Positions 12,301 through 26,300 of a DNA stretch of 64,000 bases are shown here, piece after piece. A program made the position numbers and the translations under genes. Within the stretch, counting starts at the first letter, position 1; each line of letters opens with the position of its first letter. A model generated the notes under the pieces. The model was not told where the DNA came from and made no database searches. It saw nothing but the letters and a program-made list of their open reading frames with translations. The DNA is from Hippopus hippopus (lineage: Eukaryota; Mollusca; Bivalvia; Cardiida; Cardiidae): assembly GCA_946811185.2 (NCBI GenBank), contig OX328112.1, forward strand, positions 17,465,215-17,529,214, given 5' to 3'.

Positions 12301-15300
12301 AAAAGTATCAACCCATGTCAGCCTGCACAGTCTGCTATTGGTTAATTTTCTTCATGTAAAGGGACCAGTTTTTCCTCATGATTTTATTGTTTGTTTGACA
12401 AAGTGGATTTTTTTATCCATGATTATGTCATGACTTGCATAGTATCATGTATCACGGAGATGCATTAAGCCCCCTTTTGCCAGAACATGGGTCACATGTT
12501 TGGTTTATCTCTTTACTGAATGATCCTATGTTTTCACAGCCATGAGGAAGAAGGCTATTGAAAACATTGTTGGGGAAAAGGAGAAAACGCTCGTGACCAG
12601 CATTTTCTCCATTTCCCCCAGTCTTTTTTTCTACAATTCCAAACACATTGCATCATTTGAACCGAATTTAATTTGTTGTCCGTAAATTCTTTGATTTTGT
12701 AGAAGTGTAAAGGTTTGTGATCTGGTTGAGAGGTTTGTACTGTCTTTGGTTTACTCTTTGAATTTCCTTTTGACTGTTTCTTGGAAACCATCAGACTCTG
12801 CAAACTTGTCAAGATTGTTGATGATTAGTATTTGAACTTTATGATTTTGTTCCATCCATTATAACAGATTAATGAATATTTTTAGATTTATGAAATGCTG
12901 ATTCTGCTGTAGTGGCTTATTAACTTTTTTCCAGATATCTGACACTGATCCAGAGTTTGAGAAGAGGATTAACTCAATGGACATTGATCCTGCATTGAAG
13001 AATGAAATGATTAGACTGGCAAGGGAGAGAAACAGCTCCTTACAGAGCCAGATTGATGACCTTAAGGAACAGTTACGCAATAGAAAGGATAGAAACAGAC
13101 CGGCGAAATTGTCCGAGGAAGAGAAACAGGCCCTATCTGAAGAAGAACAAAGAAAATTGATGGAGGCTAGAGAACTTCAGTCAGATGCGGATAGAGAGAG
13201 GGAAGAGCTGGCTTTATTGGAGGGTAGAAAACTAATGGAAAAGGTAGGTCTGGGATAAAACAAGGTCTTATTTTGAATTCCCAAAACTAGCCGTCTGTTA
13301 GGCTAGTTTTTTAATTTAAAATTTGCTGAATATTTAGAGGGCTTGATGAATACTGCAGCCCCATGAGGCATGAGAATGATACATAATTTTATAGATTTGC
13401 TGGGTAAATATGAGGGAAAATAAGTCATCATTAAAGACAAAAATAGTGTAATCTCATGGCCATATTGGTTTGAATATCTCAATATTGGACTGAGAAGATA
13501 CAAGATCAGGAATTCCAGTTTAATGACGCTACAGTGTAGAATTTCTTATGAAGGCATATAGGTAGATGGAAAAATATGTACCTATATAATAAAATTTTAA
13601 TTAAAAGTATTTGAACTGAAAAATAAAATGCCAACAAGAAAAAATGTCAATTGGAGTTATTCAAATATTATCCTAGGTTTTGCCATTGGCTTATTTAGAG
13701 GAATTTTTTTGAGTGAAAAAAGGATATATAGTAGCACTCAGTAATTTGGTATGTGTCACTGTGCAGCATGCCAATTACTTGGGTTGAAAAACGTTAATAA
13801 ATAATTACAAAGAAAAATATTTGTAATATTTGTGTAGGAACAGCAAAGACTTGAACAAGAGGCTGCCCTTCGTGAAATGATGAAGAACATGAATGAAGAG
13901 GAGAGGGATAAGATTCTCGCCCAGTACCAGTCGGAGATGGATAAACTGATGAGTCGGCAAGAAAACTTGAAGCAGGAGCAGCGTGATAAGATCGTCAGCA
14001 AACTTGCTGCAAGAAAGCGAATGCGGGAAGAACTTGACAAGGAACAAGCTGTGGCCAAGGAGCTAGATAGAATAACCAAGAAACATGTAATATTTGCTTT
14101 TTGTATATGTCACATTATGATACAACTCTATTTATCCACTGATCTGTGTCCATATTTACCAACCATTCTTAAAAAAATTCTTTGTCTAATTCTCAAGAAT
14201 TTTCTCAAATTGAAAGTAACACAACTTCTGATTGGCTTAAATGGATGATTTAGCCGATCAGAAGTTGCGTTACTTTCAGATTGAAAATTGTTAGGATGAA
14301 ATAGGTATATGCAATCTTTCACACTGATTTTTTTTTTTTGTGTGTGTGCACTATTTACTAAATTTACCTATTTCACACTGACACCCCTGTTATAGATCAG
14401 TCATATCTTTTGCTGCATTTGTAGTCTTTGTACACAACAGTTATTTGTCTACAGTATGATAATCCCCATTTAGAGTCAAACCTGTCTTATTGACTAGCTT
14501 TTCTGAGCAATAAGATTGTCAAAAGGGACCAAATTTTCACATCCTTAATGTGAAAGTTTTTCTTTCATTAAGCGAGCATCTGCCTTAACCCTTTACCACA
14601 CAGTCCTGAGTTTTAACGACCCTGAGAAGTAGGCCTTTTGAAAACATTGTGGCACATATTGTGGAACATCCTTTTTCCACAATATTTTCTAGACTATCTG
14701 ATACAAATCCCATTATTTGTGCCGCATAAATTTTGTCGTCTGCAAGTTCTTTCAAATAGGACCCGTCGGAAATTTTGTTGTTTGGGAAAGAGTTAAGTAA
14801 GCACTTTTAAACTGTCCCCCAGCTGGTTGCTTAATACAGGTTTGATTAATTTATGTTCCTTTCTACAGGTTTCCCAGGGAGACCAGGACGCAGCTGATGT
14901 TATCATGGACATCAACGAGAAAGTAAATGGAGACAAGCTGACAACTGAACAAGAAAACCTGCTGGATGAACAGGTGAAGGCAACAGAAACACTGGAAGAA
15001 AAGCAGCATGAACAACAGCGTGAGATGAACAAACAGTTTGACGAGGAGATTGCCACAGAGGAGCTAGCCTTAGAGATGCAGATTCAGGAACAGAAAAGAC
15101 TGGTAAGTGGGGATAAAGTGTTTTCTCTGATACATTCCTAAAGGCAGAAAAATATAATAACTCGGTCAAACCTTAGGAAGTATAAAAAAATAATCATTTT
15201 GTGATAAATTAACCCTTAGAGCATACAAGAAACCCAACTTATTTTTAGTCAAGGAAACATTCCCCAATAATTGCAATTCAAGGTATTTCTTGTCCAGAAA

Positions 15301-18300
15301 AGTGGGCAGTGTAGCTGAAACAAAAACAGGCAGCCAGTTCTTTCTGTTGTCATATTTTGATCTACACTGTCGGAAATGGCAAGTAAAGTTCTGAAAGGTA
15401 CTTCTTTTGCCTCACACTGCCCCCGTTTTAAGGATCCTGACCAAGAAAGGCTTTTGAAAACATTGTTTGAAATGGTGAAAACGCTGGTAATCAGCATTTT
15501 CTTTTTTCCTCACAATGTTTTCTACCCATGCATAGACAAAGAGAAGCAATTGATTTGTCATCATTAAACCTTTTCAAGATGAACAAAGATTTTTTTGTTT
15601 TGGTAATTTGTACTAAATATCTTAGGAAAAGTTACAATGTTTTATGGTACGGATACTCTTTTTCCATGGAAATATTTCCTTGGTTTTGACATTCTCATTA
15701 TACATGTATCTATCTGGCATTTAAATTTATGAAAAAAGGTTGACCAGCAATATTTGATAATATATTCATAATTTTCTAATATCTATAAAGTGGCATTTTT
15801 ACCTATGACTGCTTTACCTATGGTATTTTCACAACTAAGACTGTGGCATTTTTTACCTACGACATTTGTCCTATTATAGTTTAATATGGTATTTTTACTT
15901 ATTACATTTACATCTACATTCTATACTGTATTCAATCTGACAGATGTATGATGGATTACATTAGCATAGCTATCATTTAATGTTGTCTTGACAAAAAAAA
16001 AATTGTCATTGTGTGGAATGGATTTTTAATGCCATTTATACCGATAACACTTTTCTGTATGTCATTTTTACCTATATGTATTCACTTTGACAGATAAATG
16101 ATGGAGTAAGTTGGCCTAGCTATAATTTTAATGTTGTTGTGACAGAAAAAGTGTCATAGTGTGGAATGAACATGTATTGTTGCAATGATGTTGTGAATTA
16201 TTGTCCTAATGTAGAGTTATTGTCCTGATGTAGAATTAGTGGCCCTAATTCTGTTCACTTTGTCTCAAAATAGTCTTGCTGTGCATGTCACTAATGTGTC
16301 CTCAAATTTTACCTGCGATGTTACAAAAAAGACAATATTTATTATGTATTCATGCTCACTTATTTTTGAGTATTGACAAGTTAAAATACTGATTTCATTA
16401 ATGTCATTCAGTTTACTCAAGGTTGGCATGCAATCACTTCCGTAAATACATATGGATGGCATTCTCGCAAAAGGTGTTTAATTCATCACTGTGATTTATT
16501 TTACCAAACAAACTTGTCATGTAATTATGTATCCATAAAGTCCATTCTATCTAACAACCAAATGAATCACGAGGTAGACTAGTCCTTTGACATGCAGAAA
16601 ATTGACCATTGGCAAAAAGTTTCTACCTAGGTCAGCCTGTATGGACTGCACAGGCTCATGTGGGTCAACACTTTTCGCAGATGTATTAAACCTCCTTTTC
16701 ATGGACAATGGCCCAACTTGTTAACTCTTTACCAAACGACAAAATTTTAGACTAGTCCAAATTGAAAGCATTTGCAGACGACAAAATAAATGTAAAGAAA
16801 AATTTAGATTTGATCTGGGAAGAGTAGAAAACATTGTGGGAAAAGGAGAAAATGCTGGTTACCAGCATTTTCTCCTTTTCCCACAATGTTTTTTTTTAAA
16901 GGCTTCTTTCTCAGGGTCATTAAAAGTCGGGATTTTGTGGTAATGGGTTAATGTTTAGACCATAAACTTTGTATCGCTGTATATAGATATATCCCAGGTA
17001 ACAACCACTCTGCATTAGGTCACAAACTGAATTAAGAAATAACCATTCTACTATCCAAAGTCATGTATTTTAATGGGAGGGGCCGAGACCCTGTAGCATA
17101 GTTGGAAGCATGCAGGACTTGAGACCAGGGGGGTCGCTGGTTCAAATCCCCAGCTTACCCAATTTCTTTCCAGGGATTGATGATAGTCATTATGGAGAGA
17201 AGGGAAAATTTGGGTATTGGAAGGGTGTTTTGTGTGAAACATTTGAATGTTTGTGTCCACATTGAATGAAATACGGTCAAAACCTGTCTTAAGCAACCAC
17301 CCATGAGAATAAAGGAAATTTATTTTCTAAAACAAGTGGCTGTTTAGTACAGATGCCATTATGTATTTACATTTTTTTTTTATATTAAAAAGGTCGTTGC
17401 ATAATCCATTACTAATCATTCCCAGCTTTTTAAAATCCTGTGATGAAAGACCGAAAAACACAATGAAAAAGGAAAAATTGAATATTGTTGAATACAGTTA
17501 TGTGAAGCACCATTCAGAAAAAACAAAAGATCTCTGTGCAACTTAAGTCATGGAACAGAAAGAAAGAAGTTACTAAATTTACTATGGGATATTACTGAAT
17601 TATGTAAATAGTCTCAATTTTTTCTTTGAATATTTTTGCATGCTTGAAAATGCTCATTTGACTTAATATTTTTTGTTTTGGAAAATACATTCTTATGTGT
17701 ACGAGGGCTGTCCCAAAATAGTGTAGACAAAGGCTATTACACAATCTGTGTTAACACAATAGATTCAGCAAGTTTCGGAATTCTTTACAAGAGCTTTGTG
17801 CATATGTGTGTGAAATATAAACTAACTACCTTAAGAATTGTTCAATCTATCACGATTTAAAATAAGCTACCCATACATACCTGGCGCACACTAACGTCAA
17901 TGTCATGACGTCCCTGGAAAACAATTTATTCTTTTTCAAACTACTCTCCGAGGTGCTTGATGCATTTACGGTGGCTTGTGACCCACTTACCGTACACGTC
18001 TTCAAACCACTTGCTTTTCAAATTGCTCAACACTTGCAGAGTTTCCTGTTGCAGTTCACTGAAGTTTTCGAACCTATGTCCCCGCAACTGAGACTTTAAA
18101 TGGGGGAACAAAGTAACGTCCAGGGGTGCCAAGTCTGGACTGTGCGGCGCTGCTCCTCTGTCCATCCGTCAACAAACCTCTTGTGCCATTTAAATACAAG
18201 AGATCTTGACACAGATTTGTATTTTTCTGTAGCGTGCAATTTGCGTAGTGTTTGCATAGGAGTCGTGTCTAATTGTACACAATATTCCATAACATTCCGC

Positions 18301-20323
18301 TGCGCAGCCATTTTCTTTGACGTCGCCATTTTCAGCATTTTGGAATTAGCCACCTCACTAGATTTTATCCTGTAACTTTTTTCAAAATAACATTACGTAA
18401 GCACCCTTCAGTGTAATGACATCAAATGCATTGACTTTAATCCACGTCGAATGATTTCCCTCCATGTTTGTAATTATAGACATGTGAAGATGTAGCATGC
18501 TCATAAAACCCAGTCATAGTTTGGTGTGCGCCAGGTTAGGTACCCCATTCGTGTAAATAACTTCATAAAATGTACTATTTGCGATCTTGATTTTTTTATT
18601 TTATACTAGAATATGTACAAATGACTAAAGGATAGAATATGCAAATTTTACTGAAATCTGACATTGGGTTCCATAAAAAATACGACATTTTGGGACAGCC
18701 CTCGTATATATAGAGAATATTTGTCTTAACTCTTTAACACACACTCCCTAGAGTTAAGGACCTTTAGGAAGAAATCTTTGGAAAACATTGTGGGAAAAGG
18801 AGAAAATGCTGGTAACCAGCAATTTTCTTCCTTTCCCACAATGTTTTCTACCCTTTCAGAGACAAATTCCACAATTTGAGCCAAATATAATTTATCATCT
18901 GCAAAAGTTTTCAATATCAACAAGTCTGAAATTAAGTAGTTTGATAATAATAATAATAAGTTCACCATTCAACCATACAATCATCATGTGTATAGGACCC
19001 TGCAAAAGAAAGCTTATGAAAATATTGTGTAAAAAAAAGGGAAATGCTTTTTACTAGAGATGACATGGTACTATTCGGTAAAAGGTGAAAGGTTGATTAT
19101 AAAGTTTTTATTATCATTTAGTTTCTGTAAAGGTATCTATACTGAAGTTTTGAATCTTTTATTTCTAGGCTATGGGTGAACATAAGAACAAATTTGACCG
19201 TGATATGCTGCTAAACAAACAGAACCTGACGGAGGATGAATATAAACGTAAACTTGCAGAATTCCAGAAGGAAATGGCAGCTCTTTCAGAAAATATGGAG
19301 AAAGAGAAGGACAGACAGAGAAGAGTTATAAAAGACAGAGTAATTCTTTTTTTGTATTTATTCAGTCCCAAATGAAATGTTGTATATTATATTCCACCCT
19401 GTGGCTGTCTCAGCCATTTTCTGTTGTACCAGATTAAAAGTTTGGTGACAATGAAAAAACTGGTAGTAAATCAAACTTGTGAAAGATTGTTAGAACTCTA
19501 TGTTGTGTTTATTAACACTTTACCAAATGACAAAAAATTTTAGACTTGTCCAAATTTAAAGCATTGGGAGACTACAAATTAAATGTGACTGAAATGATGA
19601 AATTTGTCTGTAAAAAGGTAGGAAACCTTGCAGAAAAAGGAGAAAATGCTGGTTTCCAGTATTTTCTCCTTCTTGCAAAATGTCTTGAAAAACCTTCCAT
19701 ATTTGGGTCATTAAAAGTCGGGATTGTGTTGTAGTTGATTAAATTATAAATATCTAAAAAATTTTAACGGCACTGTTAGTTTTGTGAAAAACGATTAGAG
19801 CAGAGTTTGATTATATCTTTTATATTTGCCATTCTTTCTTCAATTTATGTGACAGTACAAGCCATGCATTAAGGTTTGAAGGCTCCACAATTATCAATAT
19901 CTCCCAGCCTCAATAGATAGTTTTGATGTATGACAACACTATGTATGGATTATATATCTCTAAACTGGTCATTGAATCAACAATATCATTTGCAGATCCT
20001 TGAGCGTCGTAAGAAACGTGATGCTGAGTTAGAAGAGAAGCACAGATTAGAAATGGAGGAAGAGATGTCAAGACAACAACAACAGAGAGACAAGCTGAAT
20101 GATGTGATAGCACGTAGAGTGGAAAATGAGGAATTGAAGAAAAATGTCAAGGTTAGTGTATAAACTTTGGCTGTCTGTCTGTCCTGTTCTGTTTCTATGT
20201 CTCTGGTCTCTGTGTGTGTCTTTCTGCCTGTCTTTCTGTTGGTCTCTCCTCTATTTCTCTCTCTGTCTTTCTGTCTGTCTCTGTCTCTCTCCATCTGTAT
20301 GTGTGTTTGTGTCTGTCTGTCTC

Positions 20324-20366
<43 letters not shown>

Positions 20367-23300
20367 GTTGTATTATGCAGATTTTGTAGATCATGATCAG
20401 ACTGGATAGATTGTAAGCTGATAAGACGACCCTGGACTCATTTACCATTTGATACAGTATTTTCAAAAATGTGCTGCAAGGCAGAAAAATTTGACTGTTG
20501 GAGGTTCATTTACTGTTTTCCATGATTATGAAAGGGCTTTAATGTCCATTCAGGGTTGATTTTTTGCATTATAAAACTCAAGATTTGAGATTGAGGATCA
20601 TTTTCATTATATATGAGCCATGCTCTGGCAAAAGGGGGCTTAATGCATGTCCGCGATGCATGATACCACAGCAAGCAATCACATACTTATGCATCCATAA
20701 TAGCCACATTTTTTCACAATCAACTTAATCATGAGGTAGACTGGACCTTGGCCATACAGAAAATTGACCAATAGCGAAAAGTTTCGGCCCAGGTCAGCCT
20801 GCGCGGACTGCGCAGGCTGACCTGGGTCGATACTTTTCGCAGATGCATTAAGCCCTCTTTTCACAGAGCATGTCTCATATTTTTTTTTGGTCAGTTTGAA
20901 AGGAATTGGCACTGTTTTGAGAAATGAGATATTTGCAAATGATTGGAGTTCTCAGTTGGTCATTGGTAATTTTGTATAATTGTGAAATCTGATACAGTCA
21001 TCAAGATACACACTGAAATTTTATGTAAGATGAGTTTGTAAACTTTAAAGATTTCATTAGATTTACTGCAACTTATTACTATCAACAATAATCTACTTTC
21101 AGAACATTGACGGTGAGAAAGCAGAAAATCTGATCTACACTGTACTGAGACAGAGACATCTAAAAGAAGCCATTCACCTTGAAGATCAGCTGGCTAGAGA
21201 GATGGCAGCGGCTTTGAGACGGGCCAAGGCAGAGGAGGAGTTCAAGAGACAGAAGGACAGAGACCAACTCTTGCAGGCATTTGAGCAGGTATAGATACTT
21301 TACATCTTTGTTGAACGACAAAATTTTAGACTGGTCCAAAGTCAGAGCATTTGCAGGTGAAAATTTAAACATGGTTCAAATGATAAAATCTGTTTTTATT
21401 GAGGTAGAAAATATAGCGGGAAAAGGAGAAAATGCTGGTTACCAGCATTTTCTCCATTTCCCACTATGTTTTCAAAAGCTTTCTTTGTTAGGGGCTTTAA
21501 AACTCAGGATTGTGTGGTAAAGAGTTAATCCTGTGCCAAAAAACCAGGGTTGTTTTGACCCTGAATGAGACATAATTTGAAAAGACTGTTAGAAAAGGAG
21601 AAAATGATGGTTTGTCTTGGGCCAAATATGCTTTCTACTTTATCATAACCAAATTTCACAATTTTAGCTACATGTAATTTGTCATCTTCAAGTGCTTTCA
21701 ATATGGATTAGTGTGGAAACACGTGAAAAAGGAAAATTGCATGGCACCTTCTTCTAAAGACTTTCTTTTATTTTCTTTAATGGCATGGGTAAATTTTCAA
21801 CAAATGTAAGGAGAATTCGAAAATATTCAGATTCATTTATAAATGCTCTGAGTTATCAAGGATTTTTTCAATGTAATTTTCAGGAAATGATAGACCTGGT
21901 GGCTAACTCTAAAGGGATGTCAGAAGAAGAACTGGCTGAAAGAAAACAGGCTTTGAAGAAAGATCAAAAGGTAAACCTTTTCTTTTGATATGTCTACAAA
22001 TAATATTTTACAGAACAGTAAACTAGTTCATACAAATGAACAGCAACTAACTTATTTTGTAAGAACTGGGACAAAGTTTTTATTGAATTTTGGAAATGAC
22101 TCCAAGAATGAAAAGAGGTAATATTTCTACTGGCATATTAAACTTTTGTGACTATATTTTACTCTTGCTGTGGTGATTGTAAATTTGTTTTGGGTTATCA
22201 CGACAATGCTGCCTTAATATGGCCTCTGTAATATGTTTCTGTAGATACTATCCCATGAAGTGCTGGAAAAGACTTAAGCTGTTTTTGCAGACAGTGTTGA
22301 TCAAGATCAGACTGCACAGAATGTGCAGTCTGATCTTGGATCTACTTAGCCACCTACTTCATTATATTTTTCAGCCAGAACACTTTGAAAAACAATATTT
22401 TGAATGTTTTCGGCCATTGAAAAAGGTCCACTTCATTAATTCAGGGCTCTAAGAGTTGGCTGTTGTCTAAGGGTATCTCATGTAGGGATTCATGCTTATT
22501 GTTATGGTAAAGTGCTTGTGTCACAATAATATGTGTTGCAAGAATAAGGTAACAATGGTGTTTAGCCCGTTTCTGTACAAGTTTAATTTTTGACCAATTA
22601 AGAATTCTTACAAATTACACAATGTAATAACATTTTAAGGAAAAGAAAGATTTTGTATTTTAATTATATGGAAATTGTTGTGGGACAAGTAGCAATATAT
22701 ACAAGCATTTGCTTCTTTTCCTTTGATATTTTCCAAAAACTGCTAAGTGCTGGTACAAGAAAATCAGTTGACTGAATTGATGGGCTTTTTCAATTACTTT
22801 CCTGTAACAGAGACAGCGAAAAGAATTTGACAAATTAACAGAACAACTAGCCAATCAAGCTGAAAAGGATATCATACCCAAGGTGGAAACAGAACAAACC
22901 TACAAGAGATTAGAGTTGAAAGAGAAACAGCTTGGTGAACTGTCAGATGCCATGAAGACATACTCCCCATCAGACGAACTGAAGAAGAAATATGCGGAAG
23001 AAGCAAGGCTGGCTGCTCTCGAGGCCCAGAAGTTCCGAGATGATATCCTCCGATGGTTACAGGAAGAGCTGGAGAGAAAGAAGAGGGAAGAGAAGGAAAG
23101 GGAAGAGGAAAAACAGAGAAAAATGGCAGAACACTACAAGTATGAAATATGTGTTAATGATATTAATTTTCTCTCTGTTTCTTATTCTGTGTATGTAAAT
23201 GTCTTACAACTAGTGTAATGCAACCATAGTTTCTCTTTTTCCATCACGTTTTTTTTTATCAAACAAAGAAAAATACTGTCATTTGAACCACTCTTTATTT

Positions 23301-26300
23301 GTCTTGAGCAGATGCAATTATTTAGGATGACTCTGAAATTTTGTCATCTACATGAAGTAAAGAAGTAATGAGTTGATACACTGAAAAAAACAAGGTATGG
23401 GCAAATTGCCATGCCCTGACATCACATGATTCATTATCCTGCAGCAAATTGTGAATTATGATTTTTTTTAAACTTTTATTCTTATTTTACCAGCACTGTG
23501 CATTGTGATAAAAAAAAATGTAAAAGCTTTATAAACTCATGAGATTAGTGCCAATGCTTGGTTGCAAGAATCATTTGAAACCTGAATGTCAGAGAACAGA
23601 AAAAAATTAATTTCTGAACCCATTTACCCCACTTACCAGGTTGTTTTGTCTGGTTTTGGTTAAATATTTCCTTCAAAAGGGACAGGGAGTCAGATTTTCT
23701 CAGATTTTGTAGCATATCCTGTGTTACAATATACAATATAGAGACAAAATGCGCAAGGGTGCTTTCTTTAATAATGGTGTCCGATAATCAAGCAATAAAG
23801 ATTTTTGAGTTTCATGATAGACCAATGGAGCTTCAAAGGCAAATCTTAATTAACTTATCAAGTAACAAAATGTGGGATAGTAATCTATATGATGGAGTTT
23901 TTTCTTTATAAAGGTGAAAAACAATGTAGGAAAAGGAAAAAAATGCTGGATACGAGGATTACCCGGAATTTCTTCTATTTTTTACAACAATATCATATTA
24001 GAGCATCTTCCCCAGGATCCTGAGGTCAGAAAGTCATTGAATTGTTCTATAAATAGATAATTTATGTTATACAGACGTCTTGAGAAAGATCTGGAAGAAG
24101 AGCACGAGCGCGAGGCACAAAGACTGAAGGACAGAGAGGCAGAGAAACAGAGATTGAAGCAGAAACAACTGGAAGAAAGACGTAAAAACCAGGAGGAAGA
24201 GATCCGCAAGTCAAACATGAGTGAGGAAGAGAAACAGAGATTACTGCGAGAGCATACAGAAAACATGGAGAAACTTCAGGAGAACTTGATGGAGGAACAG
24301 AGCAGGTCAGTTTGTCATTTAGGGATTTTTGTATTGGGGAAAAAATGCAGAGGGTAAATGCTTTAAACCTTTCCTACATAATCATGACTTTAAAAAAACC
24401 CTGAGAAAAAAGTCTTGGAAAACAAAGTGGGAAAATGAGAAAATGCTGGTAACCAGCATTTTCTCCTTTTCCCACAATGTTTTCTACCTTTTCATAGGAA
24501 GGTTCATCATTTGGGCCACGTGTAATATGTCGTCTGCAAATGCTTTCAAATTGGACAAGTCTAAGATTTTGTTGTTTCGTAAAGATTTAAAAGTATTCAG
24601 GCAGTCTTTTTCCACGCTGTTTATTTCTCTTTTTCTTTACTTTAAGCATTATTACTTGTTCAAACTAGTGAAATTATTGCCAGAGAACATTTCTTTTTTT
24701 TTGTCCAGCAGACCAAATTTGAAAACATTGTGGCCAAAGGAGAAATTACTTATCACAAGGATTTATGTTTGAAACCTTATCTCATGTTGATTATCCATAT
24801 TTAAAAGAATGTGTTTTAAACTTCTCTGCTTCAAATGTTGATTTTTTTTAGGTAATTATGTAAAATATCAAGATAAGTAGGTGTTTCTGTCAAATATCAA
24901 GATAAGTAGGTGTGTCTGTCAAAACCATCATTTCTTCTTTAAAACTCATGTTGTTGGTCTCCATATGAATCCTGTTGTCAAGATAAATTGTTACAGCATT
25001 AATTGTGTAGATTTTGATAAAGATGATGAATACCACTACCTTGAAAATGAGGCAATATATGTTTTTGTATAGCCCTGGCCATTGCACATGTATAAACTTG
25101 CAGTCTGCTATAAGAACTATTCATTAAACAGTATTTTTTCAATGAAGCACTTAAAATATGTAGATACATATTGAAATGAACAAGTTTCTAGAATGTGAAT
25201 AAATATCATCTTGAATTCTCCTTTTTAAATTGTTTAGAATTTATGCATGATACATGTATGTATCTACTTTCATTACAATAGGGCAAAGGCATCTCTCAAT
25301 GCCAAACTTGAAGCCCGTATGAAAAAACGACATGGTTCAGAATTCGCCAAATTGAACAAACAGATGCAAATGGAATCGGACATGGACAGCAAAAATGCAC
25401 TCGCACAGAAACAACAGGAAGCCTCATTAATGGGAGAGAACTCTAACAAGACAGAAACATCAGATGTTTTGATTGGTGGATTACAGGAAGGGGCTAAAAA
25501 ACCTACTGGTCCTGGGAGTGCTTCATCAGGATCCAAGTCTGGTCTGGGTGTACAGCTGACAGGAAATATGGAGCAAGACTGGATGAATATGTTAATGGCC
25601 TCTCCACTGTTCCAAAAGATCAATGATCTGGAGGACATGTTGGAAAAATCCAGTAAAGATAATGAACAGACTCACAGCTTCATTAAAGGTATTTGATTTC
25701 ATACCAAACACCAGATTGATTGAATGTTGTTTTATGACGCTTTCAACATTATTTCAGTCATATTACGGAAACAGCTCACATGTTCATGTATGTCTCAGAT
25801 TTCACCAGTACTAGGCTAGGGCTCTGAAATGTCTTGCAAATGGACACTGTCACAAAAAAACTTAATGCTTCCAGTGATTTTCGAACCCTGGACTTCCATA
25901 TCATGAGCCAGGCAGGACCCCCCATGTTTGAAAAAGGCTTTTTATCAATATAGTGGGAAATGGAGAAACTGTTGGTTTTACAAAACAGTCCAATGTTTAA
26001 CTCTTTAGCTAATGACAAAATTTTAGACTCGTCCAAATTGAAAGCATGATAGATAAAATGTTGCTCAAATGACTGGATTTTTCTTTGAAGGGTTAGAAAA
26101 CATTGTGGGAAAAGAAGAAAATGCTGGTTACCACAAAGTTTTCAGAAGGCTTTTCCTCTAGGGTCATTAAAAGGATTGTTTAATAAAGGGATAAAGAAGG
26201 CTTTTTGAAAATTAAGTGGGACAAGGAGAAAATGCTGGTAACCTGCATGTTTTATGATATACACTTTTCAAAAAACAACACAAGTTGCACCAAGTGCTGT

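Noticed and set aside
13282..13316. Stem ACTAGCC/GGCTAGT followed by T-run, like a bacterial terminator
   Set aside because: It lies in a eukaryotic intron; rho-independent termination does not apply and the stem is short.
17941..18353. A functional transposase gene on the minus strand
   Set aside because: The two open parts are in different frames and the central catalytic stretch is missing.
20144..20466. Several open frames on both strands rich in Cys/Leu/Ser or Thr/Arg/Glu
   Set aside because: They are translations of the TCTG/TCTC microsatellite.
24064..24074. ATG at 24064 as a start for exon 19
   Set aside because: It lies upstream of the acceptor ATACAG in intron sequence; phase continuity from exon 18 requires splicing at 24075.
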